The position numbers and the translations under genes are program-made. DNA of 64,000 nucleotides from Cristatella mucedo. Its lineage: Eukaryota; Bryozoa; Phylactolaemata; Cristatellidae. Positions 1 to 10,274 of this stretch are shown one piece after another; within the stretch, counting starts at the first letter, position 1, and every line of letters begins with the position of its first letter. The stretch is taken from NCBI GenBank assembly GCA_009760855.2, contig WPIO01000065.1:262001-326000 (forward strand), written 5' to 3'. The notes under the pieces were generated by a model. It had not been told where the DNA came from and did not search any database. It saw only the letters and a program-made list of their open reading frames with translations.

Positions 1-656
1 GTCAGACCTAGAAAGAATGCCTCCTACTTCCTCCTTACAACCGGCCGGAAGCAGCTCTCATCCGCCGCGACTCTGCAATGTTAATGCGTGTCCCCGTATC
101 TGTTTATTATAAGCGAGATAGTGCATAAATAGGATCCGGATAACTGCAGTGGGCCCGGTTTCGCAAGTATATGTCGTAGGTTCGACTGAAGTGCGTTCGC
201 ACGTACGTTTCGACGAATTGGGCAAACGCATAGAGTAGGAAATTCCACGGATTAGCCTTTAAACATTCCGAGTCCGAAAGTCGTCCGGTGGAGGATTTCA
301 GCTAAAATAATGAGTAAACCAGACCAAGGCAAACGTCTATCTCGATAAAAACAAATTAATTTGGCACTGGTTCAAAGTGAACGACGGTGACTGGCAAGTA
401 GTCTCATTAGTCTGGATTGCATAACTCAACGAAGTCATCATATTGAACAAAGAAGTGAACAGATTATTGGAGGCTTTACATAACTTCAATCCCCTCGAAA
501 AAAAGCAGACGGGAAAGAGGAAATGAAAGAGAACCGTGAACGCAAGTTCTTATTGGCACATGAGAGTCCTGTTGTCTATATCGGAATAATACAATGGACT
601 TAAAAATCGGAGAGAAGCGCCGTATCGCGTATCCATCCTCATATCTGAAGTCATAC
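1..656. other. No confident gene; possible continuation of the minus-strand gene
   Basis: No exon could be assigned with confidence. The stretch lies downstream, on the minus strand, of the donor that closes the exon at 657-761, so it is probably intron of that gene. No repeat family seen elsewhere in the window is recognisable here. Confidence 0.4.
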
Positions 657-761
657 CTTGTCGTCTTCTTGGACTTTCGCTTTAGTTTTTAGTAACTCTT
701 TTTTCCAGGCAGGTAGCCCGTCCCACTTTTCCTTCTCGCGCCGTTCCTCTTCTTCTTGCTT
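657..761 (-). CDS. Second coding exon of an unrecognised minus-strand gene
   Basis: Thirty-five codons sit between a minus-strand acceptor (TTTTATTAG) and a donor (GTATGA), phase 0 at both ends. The peptide starts with a charged run (KQEEEERREKEK) and continues WDGLPAWKKELLKTKAK. The P-A-W-K-K-E-L-L-x-x-K pattern resembles the short amphipathic Pro-x-Trp-Lys motifs of espin- and phostensin-type actin or PP1 regulators; that resemblance is inference. It joins in frame to the exon at 2071-2181, which carries a second copy of the motif. Further exons were not located in the 656 bases to the left. The family is not identified. Confidence 0.6.
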
Positions 762-1110
762 CTAATAAAAGAAAGCGTAAGAACCGCTTGACAATCGGTT
801 CCCAACCGCCGTAGCGCTTAAAATTGCAGAAAATCACGACGGGTGTGCAAAGCAACCCCTGCATTAACAGGCTTAAGCGAGCTGTTTTGTGACTCCCTGG
901 AATTTCTGCATTTTGAAGACTTCTCAGAGCCAGAGAAGCAATCGAAACAAGTTGGCCTTCCGAAAAAAAAAGAAGCACGCTGGGCGCGTGTTCAACGCGG
1001 GGCGCATGACCCACAATTATAACAAAGAGCCCAGGACAAGAAATTAGGAGGAATGAGGAACCAAGCAAATACAGTATACGGGACAAAGGGATTGAAAGAC
1101 AGACAGGCAC

Positions 1111-1183
<73 letters not shown>

Positions 1184-2070
1184 GAGAAAGAGAGAAAGAG
1201 AGGGGATGGATGACAAAAGAGAATAGACAAAGATAGATGGATTGACAGGTAGATAGGTAGACAGACAGATAGATAGATAGACAGACATATAGGTAGATAG
1301 ACAGAGACAGACGGACAGATAGATAGATAGATAAATAGGTAGGCAGATAGATTAGAGAAAGAGAGAGGGAGGGAGAAAGAGAGGAACAAAGAGTAAGAAA
1401 GAGAACAACGGTAGCGGAGGGAAGAGCGGAGGGGAAAGAGAATGGAGAAACTGAGAGACATAGATGATAGAGATGAGAAAGCAGACAAGAGAGAAAAAGA
1501 GACGTAGAGAGGCAAACAGGTAGAAAGAGAAAGACGGGGTAGATAGAGCAAAGGGGATAGAGAGAAGAGGAAAGATTAATAGAGTAGAGAGGGTGAGGAG
1601 AGAGCAGAGAGATAGGGACACGGAAAAAGAGAACATGCAGATGGAGACGAGACAGGGTCATAACAGGGAAGTGCTTGACGTGTGTGCTCTCTTTTAAGCC
1701 CCACAGGCAGCTCATTATCGGGTACCTACTGCTCGGCACGCTACCCAAGCGGACCGAGCGTACTACTTTCCCTCAGTTATTTGCTGATGGATAATACATA
1801 TCTCACTATCACCGGCGTACGGACAGACGGTCACGAGGGACTCATTCGAATGACCCACAAAGAAATTTCCGCAAATACGGCAACGCGTCTAAGAGGGTAC
1901 TACGCGACCTGCGATAGCCCAAGCCTGAGAATACGGTTGGGCACGCGTGCCGCGCGCCATGGCTCGAGCCGTTTAAAGCTCGAGCGAGGCAGGCCGTACA
2001 AAACTGCAGGCTAGTGCCGGAGATCGAGCTATCGTCGTCGATCTCGGAGGGGAAGCCGTCGCGCGATTAC
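762..2070 (-). other. Intron of the unrecognised minus-strand gene, microsatellite-rich
   Basis: It runs from a GTAATC donor next to 2071 to a TTATTAG acceptor next to 761. It contains the GA and GATA/GACA arrays at about 1112-1640. The long Ser/Leu open frames across it are translations of the microsatellite and are not genes. Confidence 0.55.
1112..1640. repeat. (AG)n and GATA/GACA compound microsatellite
   Basis: A pure AG tract of roughly 35 units (about 1112-1182) is followed by interspersed GATA, GACA and GGTA tetranucleotides to about 1350. Purine-rich low-complexity sequence then continues to about 1640. Confidence 0.95.
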
Positions 2071-2181
2071 CAGATAGTCATCGATTATCTGCTTGTTCTT
2101 CTTCTCGATTAGAGCCACTTGCCACTGAGGAGCACCGTCCGGTAGAGGCTTCACGCCCGGAATGTGGCTATAGTCCGTCAT
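2071..2181 (-). CDS. First coding exon of an unrecognised minus-strand gene
   Basis: Thirty-seven codons begin at the ATG at 2181 and end in phase 0 at a GTAATC donor. The ATG is the first methionine after an in-frame TGA at about 2199-2197, which supports the start. The peptide begins MTDYSHIPGVKPLPDGAPQW and continues QVALIEKKNKQIIDDYL. The P-Q-W-Q-V-A-L-I-E-K segment parallels P-A-W-K-K-E-L-L-K in the next exon, so the protein opens with two related Trp-containing amphipathic motifs separated by a charged helix. The exon lies at the edge of CpG-rich DNA, as expected for a promoter-proximal exon. I do not recognise the gene. An actin- or phosphatase-binding role is only a guess from the motif shape. 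Confidence 0.65.
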
Positions 2182-3739
2182 TTGCGACTCGCAAAGTCAG
2201 CGACCGATCCGCAAAGCGCCGTCCGTCCTGGCTGCCGACCGGCGGACTCGTGCGATTGGTAATGATCGTCAGGTCAATGCCGGCCTGCACACAAAATAGA
2301 CAGCTCTTTGATAGCCTGTCTTCTTTGCCCAACCGTTATGCGCTTGCGCGCTCCGCAAAAGAGCGATCAATACGCTCCGCCCGGCTAGCGACAAGATCGC
2401 CGCGCTCGGGCTGCCGATCGTTATCGGCTTCCTCTGCCGATTGTTCGGCTCGCAATAGCCGGTGGCTCGTCGGACGCCGGCGCTCGTTTTTGTCATGCCG
2501 ATCGCGCGTCCGCTCTTTTGTGCGCGACAATCGCGAGAATTCGTAACGTTACTGTCGTGCTGTCGGTCGTGCCCGTCCGGCGAGGCCGCCTATCCTCCGG
2601 GGTACGATGGCGGAGGCGGTGCGAGCCTGTTCGCAGTCGCTCGATGCATAGCTGCCGGGTAATGGAGCGCGCCTGCGTGGCCGGCGCAGGCGCGCTTGCG
2701 CAAACGCGTCGCGGATCGCCGCCGCCGCCGCACACAAAGCGAGGGCGCAGCGAAGCCTGCCGCTCCGAGGGGCGCAGACACTGACGGACGGATGGGTGAG
2801 AGAGCTCGGGTGGCGTAGAGTCGGCCGTGGCAGCGGCTTTGTTACGACAGCTTTGTTACAATTTTTTACGGCTTCCACGTCCGGTCTAGGCCGCAACCGT
2901 AGAGCTCGTCTCAGCTGCCGCCGAGCGCATGCCGGCAAATGACGCTTGAAATTGGTATCTCGGCCAGTGATTTGTAGGTGCTGCACCGATGCGCGACAGT
3001 AGGCCGACAGTAGCAGGATCGCGGTAGCGCGTGTCTACAACGTAGACAGGTGTATTTGACAGCAGCGGACGGTTACAGGCGTTTAACAGCGGCCATGACG
3101 AACACCAACGGCTCTCCGGCATAGGGCTCAAATCAGCTTCGATGCCAAAGCCAAATCCGGAATCAGAAACTGCAAGTCTGTCTCGCGGTGCAGCTTTTAT
3201 ACGGCCTCGGTCGCATAATCACGAATAATGATTATCAACCATAGTTAAGACAGATTTAGCTGTCGTCGAGCCGTTTAAAACTTCTTCGTTTAAAACTTTT
3301 AAACAACTTCGCAGCTGTGCGCGGGGTCATGGTTTCCGCCCGGTGGAGGCGTGTGTAGAGCGCCTGGATTGAGGCCAAGTTTTCTTAGGGTGCAAATGCA
3401 GCGTTTGAGGTTGCCTGGAGACGCATGCCTCCGTAGGTGATCGATCGGCGAGTGTAAGTGCTGCGACGTAGTTGCTCCGACTCAAAATGGCTGAACGTAG
3501 GTAGTCTGACGGTGCTTGCTGCAGTCGCGCTAGCATCTCAAGTAAAAGAGAACGGCGGCGGCGCTTGGTTGGCGGCTGGGCGCGACTGCACGTGACCCGG
3601 CGGCGGTGGGACATTCGAAAAATGGAAGCTTGGGCGACTGCGGGGGCGAATCGCGCGCTCCAGCTGGTGCCCGCATGGTGAGGGTGGGGTGGGGGGAGGG
3701 CACCGACGACGTAGAGGCACCGGTTGGTCGTGCTGGCCA

Positions 3740-3774
<35 letters not shown>

Positions 3775-3900
3775 CAAACCTCGCTCTAACTTTCGGTCGT
3801 CTCATATCGTTCCTCGCAACCAATTGAAATCTCAATTTGTTGATACAAACAAATTTGGTGATCGATTGGGCTTGCTGCTTGTATACACATAGAGCAAGGA
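2182..3900. promoter_or_regulatory. CpG-rich region, probable promoter island of the minus-strand gene
   Basis: This is the most GC- and CpG-rich stretch in the window, dense in cgcg, gcgc and ccgcc words between about 2.2 and 3.8 kb. It lies immediately upstream of the first coding exon at 2071-2181. No TATA box or Inr could be assigned. Open frames on both strands here follow base composition and show no family match. A divergent plus-strand transcript is possible but not supported by any exon I could read. Confidence 0.5.
3740..3774. repeat. (CGG)n trinucleotide repeat in the CpG-rich region
   Basis: About eleven uninterrupted CGG units lie about 1.6 kb upstream of the first coding exon of the minus-strand gene. 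Confidence 0.95.
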
Positions 3901-5546
3901 ACTCGAGTCCGGCCTCTGTCACTACCTGCATTGATTTTTTATCGTTTAAGTCTCGGTGAAGACGAATTCGTTCTTTCCCAGCACGCCCCAGTAACCTTGA
4001 ACTATGGTCCTGCGTGCTTTGGATTGAACGTATACGGGATTTCCTGCAGGTTAATAGCCGGGGATTCTGCTAACAAGCAGCCCTGGATTTTTTCTTGCGT
4101 ACTTCTCCATGCTGGTCGAAGCATGATATCTATGTGCTTTTGCGTGCTTTTCCAAACATAATGTCTTAAGACTCGGTTATTGCTGTTATGTTCTTTGGGC
4201 TAAATGCTGCTAAGAAAGATACATTCTACAGTAGTAATTTTTAATGAGCGGAACAGAGCGCCAAGCAGTAGCTTCAGAGAGCTCGCGCGCGTGAATGAGT
4301 GACTTTGCTTGTCTGTTGAAGAGCGGCCAGGCACGATAATCCGTCTCTACCGTACTTGGGTGCGTCGGGGCGGGGCCACTGCTGATTAATAGCGGTAGCA
4401 GGCCAAACGGGTGGACTGAATCCTGGTTGGCCAGTTCGGGTAGCGCCTGAAGGCTTGAAGAGCCAACGCGCGAGATTGGCCCGTTCGGGCGCCGCCCAAA
4501 GGCTTCGGTAGACACCGCACGTTACAGTGTGGTAGCTGGCACTGCAACAGTTGCGTATAATAGATATGGCTCTCTTGGGGTCTATACAAGCAAGTTATTA
4601 TTATTATCAAGTTGGTAAGTTTTCCTGGTGTAGCACTGACTTCTTAATAAGCAGCCCGACAACAGCCTCTTTTAAAGATGCTGGGATACATCCTAAGGTT
4701 AAGGACATATGTATTTATTTTACTAGTTTTTCTTTGCTCGAGTAGATCTAGACTTCTCATAATGAGAACAAGCGGTGCGGGTTCTAAAAGGCAAGTAGTC
4801 TTCTTAGACCGGGAGATAAAACCAGAGATGAAGGCAGCTCGGTCAGGCGATGGACCTCGAGGCCAATCAAGGCGAGGCCAGTCCAAGCGGTTTAACAATG
4901 CAGCAAGGTTACCTTGGCATGGCCTCTCCGGTCTTGTCTAGGTTTCTGACGAGGAAACTAGAGCACCAATTAGCCAGGCCATCGCAAGGATCGCTATATA
5001 CTAGGGTGACCTGTAAGCGGTTAAGGAGATGGTAGACGATTAAAGGCAGCATCTCTGTCGGACGGACGCGTATACCAAAGTCGGAACTTTGAAAAGTTCG
5101 CGCGCGCCCACAGCGATCCTGGTTCCAGGCGTACATGTGCGGGAGTATTTCTTTACCGCAGAGAATGCTTTTTGCAGCTTTTTGCGCTTCCTTTCCCCCT
5201 CCTCGTGCTCCTCAGACCCTTTCATAGCGGGCGGCTCCGGCTGAATGGAAGACGGCCGGCGGCACAGATAGTGAAATTCTCGCATCGAAACAAGGCAATG
5301 CAAATGGCCGTTGGCCGGATGAATAATGAGGCGCAATATCATAACACGAAGTTCCGGTATTGAGAAGCAGATGGCAGAGAGATAGTCGCTGAAAATCAGA
5401 ATGGGATGGAAGGTTCAGTCCGTGCAAGTTGATTCCTAGTGAGCCAGGGCCTGCTGGGGCCAAGATGAATCGGTCAATGGGCTCAACCACAGCAACTTTC
5501 TTCTCAATTTTCACGCGAAAAATTTTTTTTTTCAAAAAATTGTTGT
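3901..5546. other. Unassigned stretch before Gypsy-1
   Basis: No exon pair, retroelement domain or known repeat is recognisable. An 87-codon frame at 4678-4941 (+) starts with a hydrophobic segment, but it lacks splice or family support and is not called. Poly-A and poly-T tracts lie just before the Gypsy-1 LTR at 5520-5540. Confidence 0.35.
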
Positions 5547-5726
5547 TGGGTCCTCCTGGCTTATCCACCCACCGAGCTCATCCGGTCGAGACAACGGACC
5601 GACTTGCAGCAGCAGCTGCTTCCAAGCCAGCGTGCTGGCCGTGCTGCCCGGTTTCTGGTTTCCTTAATAAAGGGCATCTGCCTGAGCCATCTTGATCTGT
5701 ACGCGACTGCCTGCACAAACTTAGCA
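5547..5726 (+). repeat. 5' LTR of Gypsy-1
   Basis: It starts TGGGTCC and ends TTAGCA. It is largely identical to 10103-10274 through shared words such as cctggcttatccaccca, gtcgagaca and aagccagcgtgctgg. At 180 bp it is short for this superfamily. Confidence 0.85.
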
Positions 5727-5727
5727 G

Positions 5728-5743
5728 TGGCGACGAGCTGGAT
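5728..5743 (+). other. Primer-binding site of Gypsy-1
   Basis: The sequence tggcgacgagctgg begins with TGG, the complement of a tRNA CCA end, one base after the LTR. The priming tRNA was not identified. Confidence 0.55.
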
Positions 5744-5755
5744 TTTTTGTTGACA

Positions 5756-6590
5756 ATGGCAACCCGCGAAGGCTTCGCCTCCTTTGATGAGGAAAGGCAG
5801 GCATTCGGCGATTACCTGGATATGTTCGAACAGTACGTGCAAGCTCGGGAGATTCCAGAAGGTCGCCATAAAGCCGTATTCCCGAGGTCTATCGGAGCTA
5901 ACGATTACGGGCTGCTGCGTAACCTTGTAGGTTAAGCCGTTGGGTAAGAGCCTGCTGGAACTCACGCAAGCACTGACTGACCATCTTATGCCCGTACCGC
6001 TTGAGATTGCTGAGGCCTGCAAGTTCCACTGTCGCCATCAATGACCATGTGAAAAAGCGAGAGAATGTTTAGCCGCCTTGCGTCTTGTGGCTCAGCACTG
6101 CAGATGCGACCAATTCTGACCGAAAGCTCTGCAAAATCAGCAGGTATGTGGCCTTTCGTGCAATGCTACTCGGCAAAGCCATTGACAGTAAAGTCTGACA
6201 CTGGAGATAGCGTTAGACATTGCGACAGCGGCAGAGCAGTCGCAAAAAGAGGTCACAGCGATGGAAAGGGTTCCGAGAATTCTACTGCCGAATCTTTGCC
6301 CGTTGACAGGATGAGAGGACCGCACTCTTAAGTAACCGAGCGCGAATTTGCCTCTTGCGGCTCAACGCAGCACGAACAGCGAAGGTGCCCTCATTACCGC
6401 AGCATATGCCACATCTGCGGAATACAAGGTCACATTCAAAGAGTGTGTAGAAGTGCAGATCGGCATCCGATGCGAGCGGCAAGAAAGGCGATTGCCAGAG
6501 AAACAAATTCACATAACTTCGAGGACATCAGAAAAGTGTCAGATGACGCTGTTTTCATTCATTCTGCGAGAAGTAAGACCCACAAACCAT
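5756..6590 (+). pseudogene. Gypsy-1 gag remnant (capsid and CCHC zinc knuckle)
   Basis: The first open segment starts at the ATG at 5756 (MATREGFASFDEERQAFGDY) and has the capsid-like pattern of K02A2.6-type gypsy gag. It continues after a frameshift near 5934. At about 6350-6460 a knuckle CHICGIQGHIQRVC keeps the C-x2-C-x4-H-x4-C spacing, although stops and frameshifts separate it from the capsid part. No functional Gag can be made. Confidence 0.75.
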
Positions 6591-6592
6591 GA

Positions 6593-7315
6593 ATGATACC
6601 GGTCCATATTGAAGCAACATCACTTCACATTGAATTCGACACAGGATCTAGCATTTTTACACTATCCTTGCATGAGTATAAACGTATTTGTCCTCACATC
6701 ACCATGGAGCCTACGAATATTACATTACGGCCGTATGGCGGTACTTCGTACCTAGCTGAACTGCTACATCAGTTTCAGCCTGTTCGCGCCCTCAGGTCCT
6801 GTGTGGACAATAAATTAGCTGTCCCATTCCTCCGCTTAAAGACAGTTGGCGACAGAAGCTTTAGCTCTGCAGGTCCTAGACTGTGGAACTCGCTTCCACA
6901 ATTCTTACGCAACGACATCTACTCTCCAACTGCCGACTATGGCACATCTTTTTCAGCTGTCCTGAACTGCTACTTCTATGCTACTCACTGCCTCAACTGC
7001 TCTCCTGACTCTGCTATGTTTCCCACTTTCTCTTTGTTGCGTGAGACGAAGTCTGTTGGCTACCGAATGCGTACCGAAAGCCGCTTAGGCTGTGAGTGCG
7101 CTATACAAAACTCTCCTGCGTAACACCCACATGGTCTTAATGACTTTGTGGAGTTACTGACGGAGATACATTACATTACATTACATTACATTACTTCGGA
7201 GATATCTCCTGTTGGCGTTACTCATTCTCAGGCAGAATACCAAGGAAGAAAGGTCCAAGCTCGACCTTTCGTCCTGGCCGAAACCGACGTACCGCTGTTA
7301 GGCAGATAATGAATG
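6593..7315 (+). pseudogene. Gypsy-1 aspartic protease remnant, split by a LINE
   Basis: The retropepsin active site reads FDTGSS at about 6630-6650. The domain is cut after about 6748 by a LINE-B insertion and resumes at 7192 with a segment ending in the LLG(R) pattern typical of the end of gypsy protease. Residues between are LINE-derived. Confidence 0.75.
6749..7191 (+). mobile_element. LINE-B 3' fragment inserted in the Gypsy-1 protease
   Basis: This 5'-truncated CR1/L2-type non-LTR copy encodes the characteristic carboxy-terminal pattern VGDRSFSSAGPRLWNSLP (about 6847-6900). It has a short 3' UTR and ends in five to six TTACA units (7166-7191). TACTTCG occurs on both sides (6742-6748 and 7192-7198), a 7-bp target duplication. 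The same family recurs at 47341-47730, around 47138-48135, 58570-58800 and 11440-11545. Confidence 0.9.
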
Positions 7316-7329
7316 GTGGCTTTTGATTT

Positions 7330-8670
7330 CGATATCGGTAGCTAAACAAATTGCTCTCCACTCAGGGGTCATTTCGCGGGTCGAGCAGAGCGAATGGGCG
7401 ACTCCAGTAGAGCCAGTAATTAAGCCCGACGGCTCGATACGCCTATGCGGGGACTAAAGCGACGCTGAGCTCACAGCTAATAGTTGATTCATACCCATAT
7501 CCTTCGATGGACGACTAACAGGAGAAACTAAATGGCGGGACCTTCTTTTCAAAGCTGGACTTGTAACCGTGCATTTACGTAGATCGAACTTGAGGAAGCG
7601 TCTAAAGTTTTTGTCACCATTACTACGCACAAGGGTTTGCTTAAATACAGCCGCTTGCCGTTTGGTATGGCCTCCGCTCGCGCTATTAATCAAAGGGCTA
7701 TGGATCATTTACTGTCTGGACTGCCTGGTGCATTGTGCAACCAGGATGACATTTTTGTGACCGGGAAGGATCGAACTTCTCACATGCATAATCTGGCTTT
7801 GGTGTTGGCAAAAGTGCTAGATGCTGGTCTCCGTGTAAGCAGAGAGAAGTGCGCTTTCTTAAAACTCATCTATTGTATACATTAGGCATCAAATAGACAA
7901 GAACGGCGTACATCCCACGGAGGGCAAAGTGGCAGCCCAAAAAACGCCCCGCCGCCAACAGACGTCAGTGGCCTCCGGTTATTTATAGGGATGGTGCAAC
8001 GCTATCACAAGTTCTTGCCCAACCTGGCACGGGTATGGCACATGTATGGCACCCTTTACACGAATTGCTTCAAAAGCAAAGCAGGTGGTTATGGACTGTT
8101 CGCTGCCAACAGGCTTTTGCAAAAGTTAAGGAGATGATTAGCTCTGAAAGCTATCTAGCAGCATACAACCCCAAGGAAATGCTCCTGCGAGCTTGAGAGA
8201 CGCACGTAATTTTATGGACTGGGTGCTGTTTAATCTCATTGATTACCCGACGGACAGGAAAGAACCATTGCTTCTGCTTCCCGTACGCTATCCACAAGCG
8301 AAAAGAGGCACTGTCAATTATTTTCGGTGTTTGCGTTTTCATCTATATTTGTATGGGCTGAAGTTCTTGCTTATCGATCACCACCCACTTATTACTATCC
8401 TCGGACCTAAGAGCGGCATTCCGTCTATTGCTGTCATGCATATGCAGTGTTGGGCTGCAGTGTTGTCTGCATACACATATAGCATCGAGTACAGGCGGTC
8501 AGAAGATCATGCTAACGCTGATGCTATGTCACGACTACCATTGCCACATAAGGAAGATCCCTGTCCAGAGACCACTTTTTTCCACGTGGATCATTTTGCC
8601 ATGCTTCCTGTGACTATGCAAACGGTTCGAGCAACGCTCAGAAGCGACCCAACAGAGTCTGCTGCTTAAA
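7330..8670 (+). pseudogene. Gypsy-1 reverse transcriptase and RNase H remnants
   Basis: RT motifs are visible in pieces: a [11 protein letters not shown]-like block near 7420-7455, SRLPFGMAS near 7645-7675 and a degenerate catalytic box reading NQDDI near 7740, where the usual Tyr/Phe-x-Asp-Asp is disturbed. RNase H follows around 8280-8570, ending with a DHANADAMSRLP-type signature at about 8505-8540. Frames change several times. Confidence 0.8.
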
Positions 8671-8839
8671 ACATAACGATGAGGGGATGGCCGGCAAGAA
8701 ATCCATCACCGGCCATGACCCCATACTACAACAGCAGACAGGAACTCGCAATACATGATGGGTGTCTGCTTCGGAGCACGAGACTAGTCATACCCACTTC
8801 CCTCCGTGGCCAGCTCTTGCATGAGCTTCACGACGGCCA

Positions 8840-9700
8840 TCGTTAAAATGAAAGTGACTGCTAGAAACTACGTGTGGTGGCCGGGCATAGATAGTAACAT
8901 ATAATCTGTGTGCCATAACTGCCCTCATTGCAACCAAGAGAGGCATACACCGCCAGCAACCTAGCATAAGTGGAATGACCCAGCCAGACTATTGCAACGT
9001 ATTCACATTGATTTTGCCGGGCCATTTGACAACCACTATTTCCTAAAGTTGTAGATGCGTTCTAGAAGTGGTCCGAAGTGTTCCGCATGAGCAGCAACGT
9101 CTGGCACCACAATCACGACTCTACGGACACTCTTTGCCCGACTGGGTCTACCCAGGGTAATTGTATCTCACAACGGGCAGCATTTCACCTCTCAGAATTT
9201 TGTAAGTTTCCTGCAGGCTAACGGCATCCGGCACTTCCTTTCGGCACCTTATCCCACAGAGCAATGGACTAGCTGAGCGCTTTGTACAAAATTTCAAGCA
9301 GGCATATGCAGCTAGTGCAGGCGATCAGCAGCAGTGCATCGACCAGTTGGTGCTAAAATACCGCTTCTCTGAGAATGCTTCGACCGGGTCCACCCCATCG
9401 CAGCTACTTCTGGGCCGAAGTTTTCGCACATGTCTGGATCTGCTTCGTCCGGTCACTGAAGGTGCTGCCTTGCCTTCACTCCAGCTAAACCTCACAGATA
9501 TGCAAAAAAAGACCTGGTGTGGCATAGAGATTATCTCAATAGGACACAAATTTGGTCTCTGAGAACCATAAAGGCAGCCGAGGGCTACGTGATGTATTGG
9601 ATTGAGCCAGAAAGTGGTGTTGACTGCATGATTCGTCACCACAACCAGCTTCGCGGGGAGATTTGATGTCATATGCTGACAAGGTGACACAGGAAAGGGG
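8840..9700 (+). pseudogene. Gypsy-1 integrase remnant
   Basis: A zinc-binding segment (YVWWPG, then CHNCPHC near 8905-8935) is followed by core fragments, including a GQHFTSQNF block near 9175-9200 and the SAPYP motif near 9240. Many stops interrupt it. A Thr-rich tail open to 10018 extends toward the 3' LTR. Confidence 0.75.
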
Positions 9701-10090
9701 TGAGCAGGGCCCTAGAGTACGAAAACCTGCTACCAGTTATACAAGCAATGCTAGTGCTAATAATAATGCTTCAGCTGAGGCAGAAGCTGCTGACATAATC
9801 AGCCAAGGCCCTATTGTAGCAGCTGAGAGTACCATGGCCTGTACTGACCCATCGCTACACCTTGATACTGCTGACACTAATGGTGCTATTACAGGTCCAT
9901 CAACAGAGAGCCTCCATGAACATTTGGAGGCAGATGCATCGAATAGTGGAGCTGGATTTGTCTCTGACAACTGTGCAGCGACTCAAGCCGACATGCACTG
10001 CGTATATCGACCCATATAAACCAAGGACACGTCCTACCTACCTATGGGACTTTGTACCGTGAGACCGGCGCTTTATCGGCCACTGTTGGG

Positions 10091-10102
10091 AATAGAGGAT
10101 GG
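10091..10102 (+). other. Polypurine tract of Gypsy-1
   Basis: The purine-rich aatagaggatgg sits immediately before the TGGG start of the 3' LTR, where plus-strand priming is expected. Confidence 0.6.
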
Positions 10103-10274
10103 TGGGTCCGCCTGGCTTATCCACCCACTGAGCTCTTCCGGTCGAGACAGTGGACCGACTTGCAGCAGCTGCTTTCAAGCCAGCGTGCTGGCTGTGCTGC
10201 CCGGTTCCTCGTTTCCCTAGTAAACGGCATCTGCCTGAGCCGTCTTGATCTGTGCTAGACTGCCAAACATAACA
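10103..10274 (+). repeat. 3' LTR of Gypsy-1
   Basis: It begins TGGGTCCGCC and ends ATAACA. It pairs with 5547-5726 with scattered substitutions and small indels, indicating an old insertion. Confidence 0.85.

Larger units (their letters stand above)
5547..10274 (+). mobile_element. Gypsy-1: decayed Ty3/gypsy LTR retrotransposon
   Basis: Two similar terminal repeats (5547-5726 and 10103-10274) flank remnants in the order gag, zinc knuckle, aspartic protease, reverse transcriptase, RNase H, integrase, the Ty3/gypsy order. A primer-binding site starts one base after the 5' LTR, and a purine-rich tract (10091-10102) precedes the 3' LTR. Flanking pentamers gttgt (5542-5546) and gatgt (10275-10279) match at four of five bases and are probably a decayed target duplication. 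Every reading frame carries stops and frameshifts. The protease region is split by a LINE-B insertion at 6749-7191. Confidence 0.9.

Noticed and set aside
682-1748. Long minus-strand frames rich in Ser, Leu and Tyr
   Set aside because: They are translations of the GA and GATA/GACA microsatellite and lie in an intron.
2250-2986. Overlapping Arg-, Ala- and Pro-rich frames on both strands
   Set aside because: They follow GC-rich composition around the probable promoter. No splice sites or family motifs.
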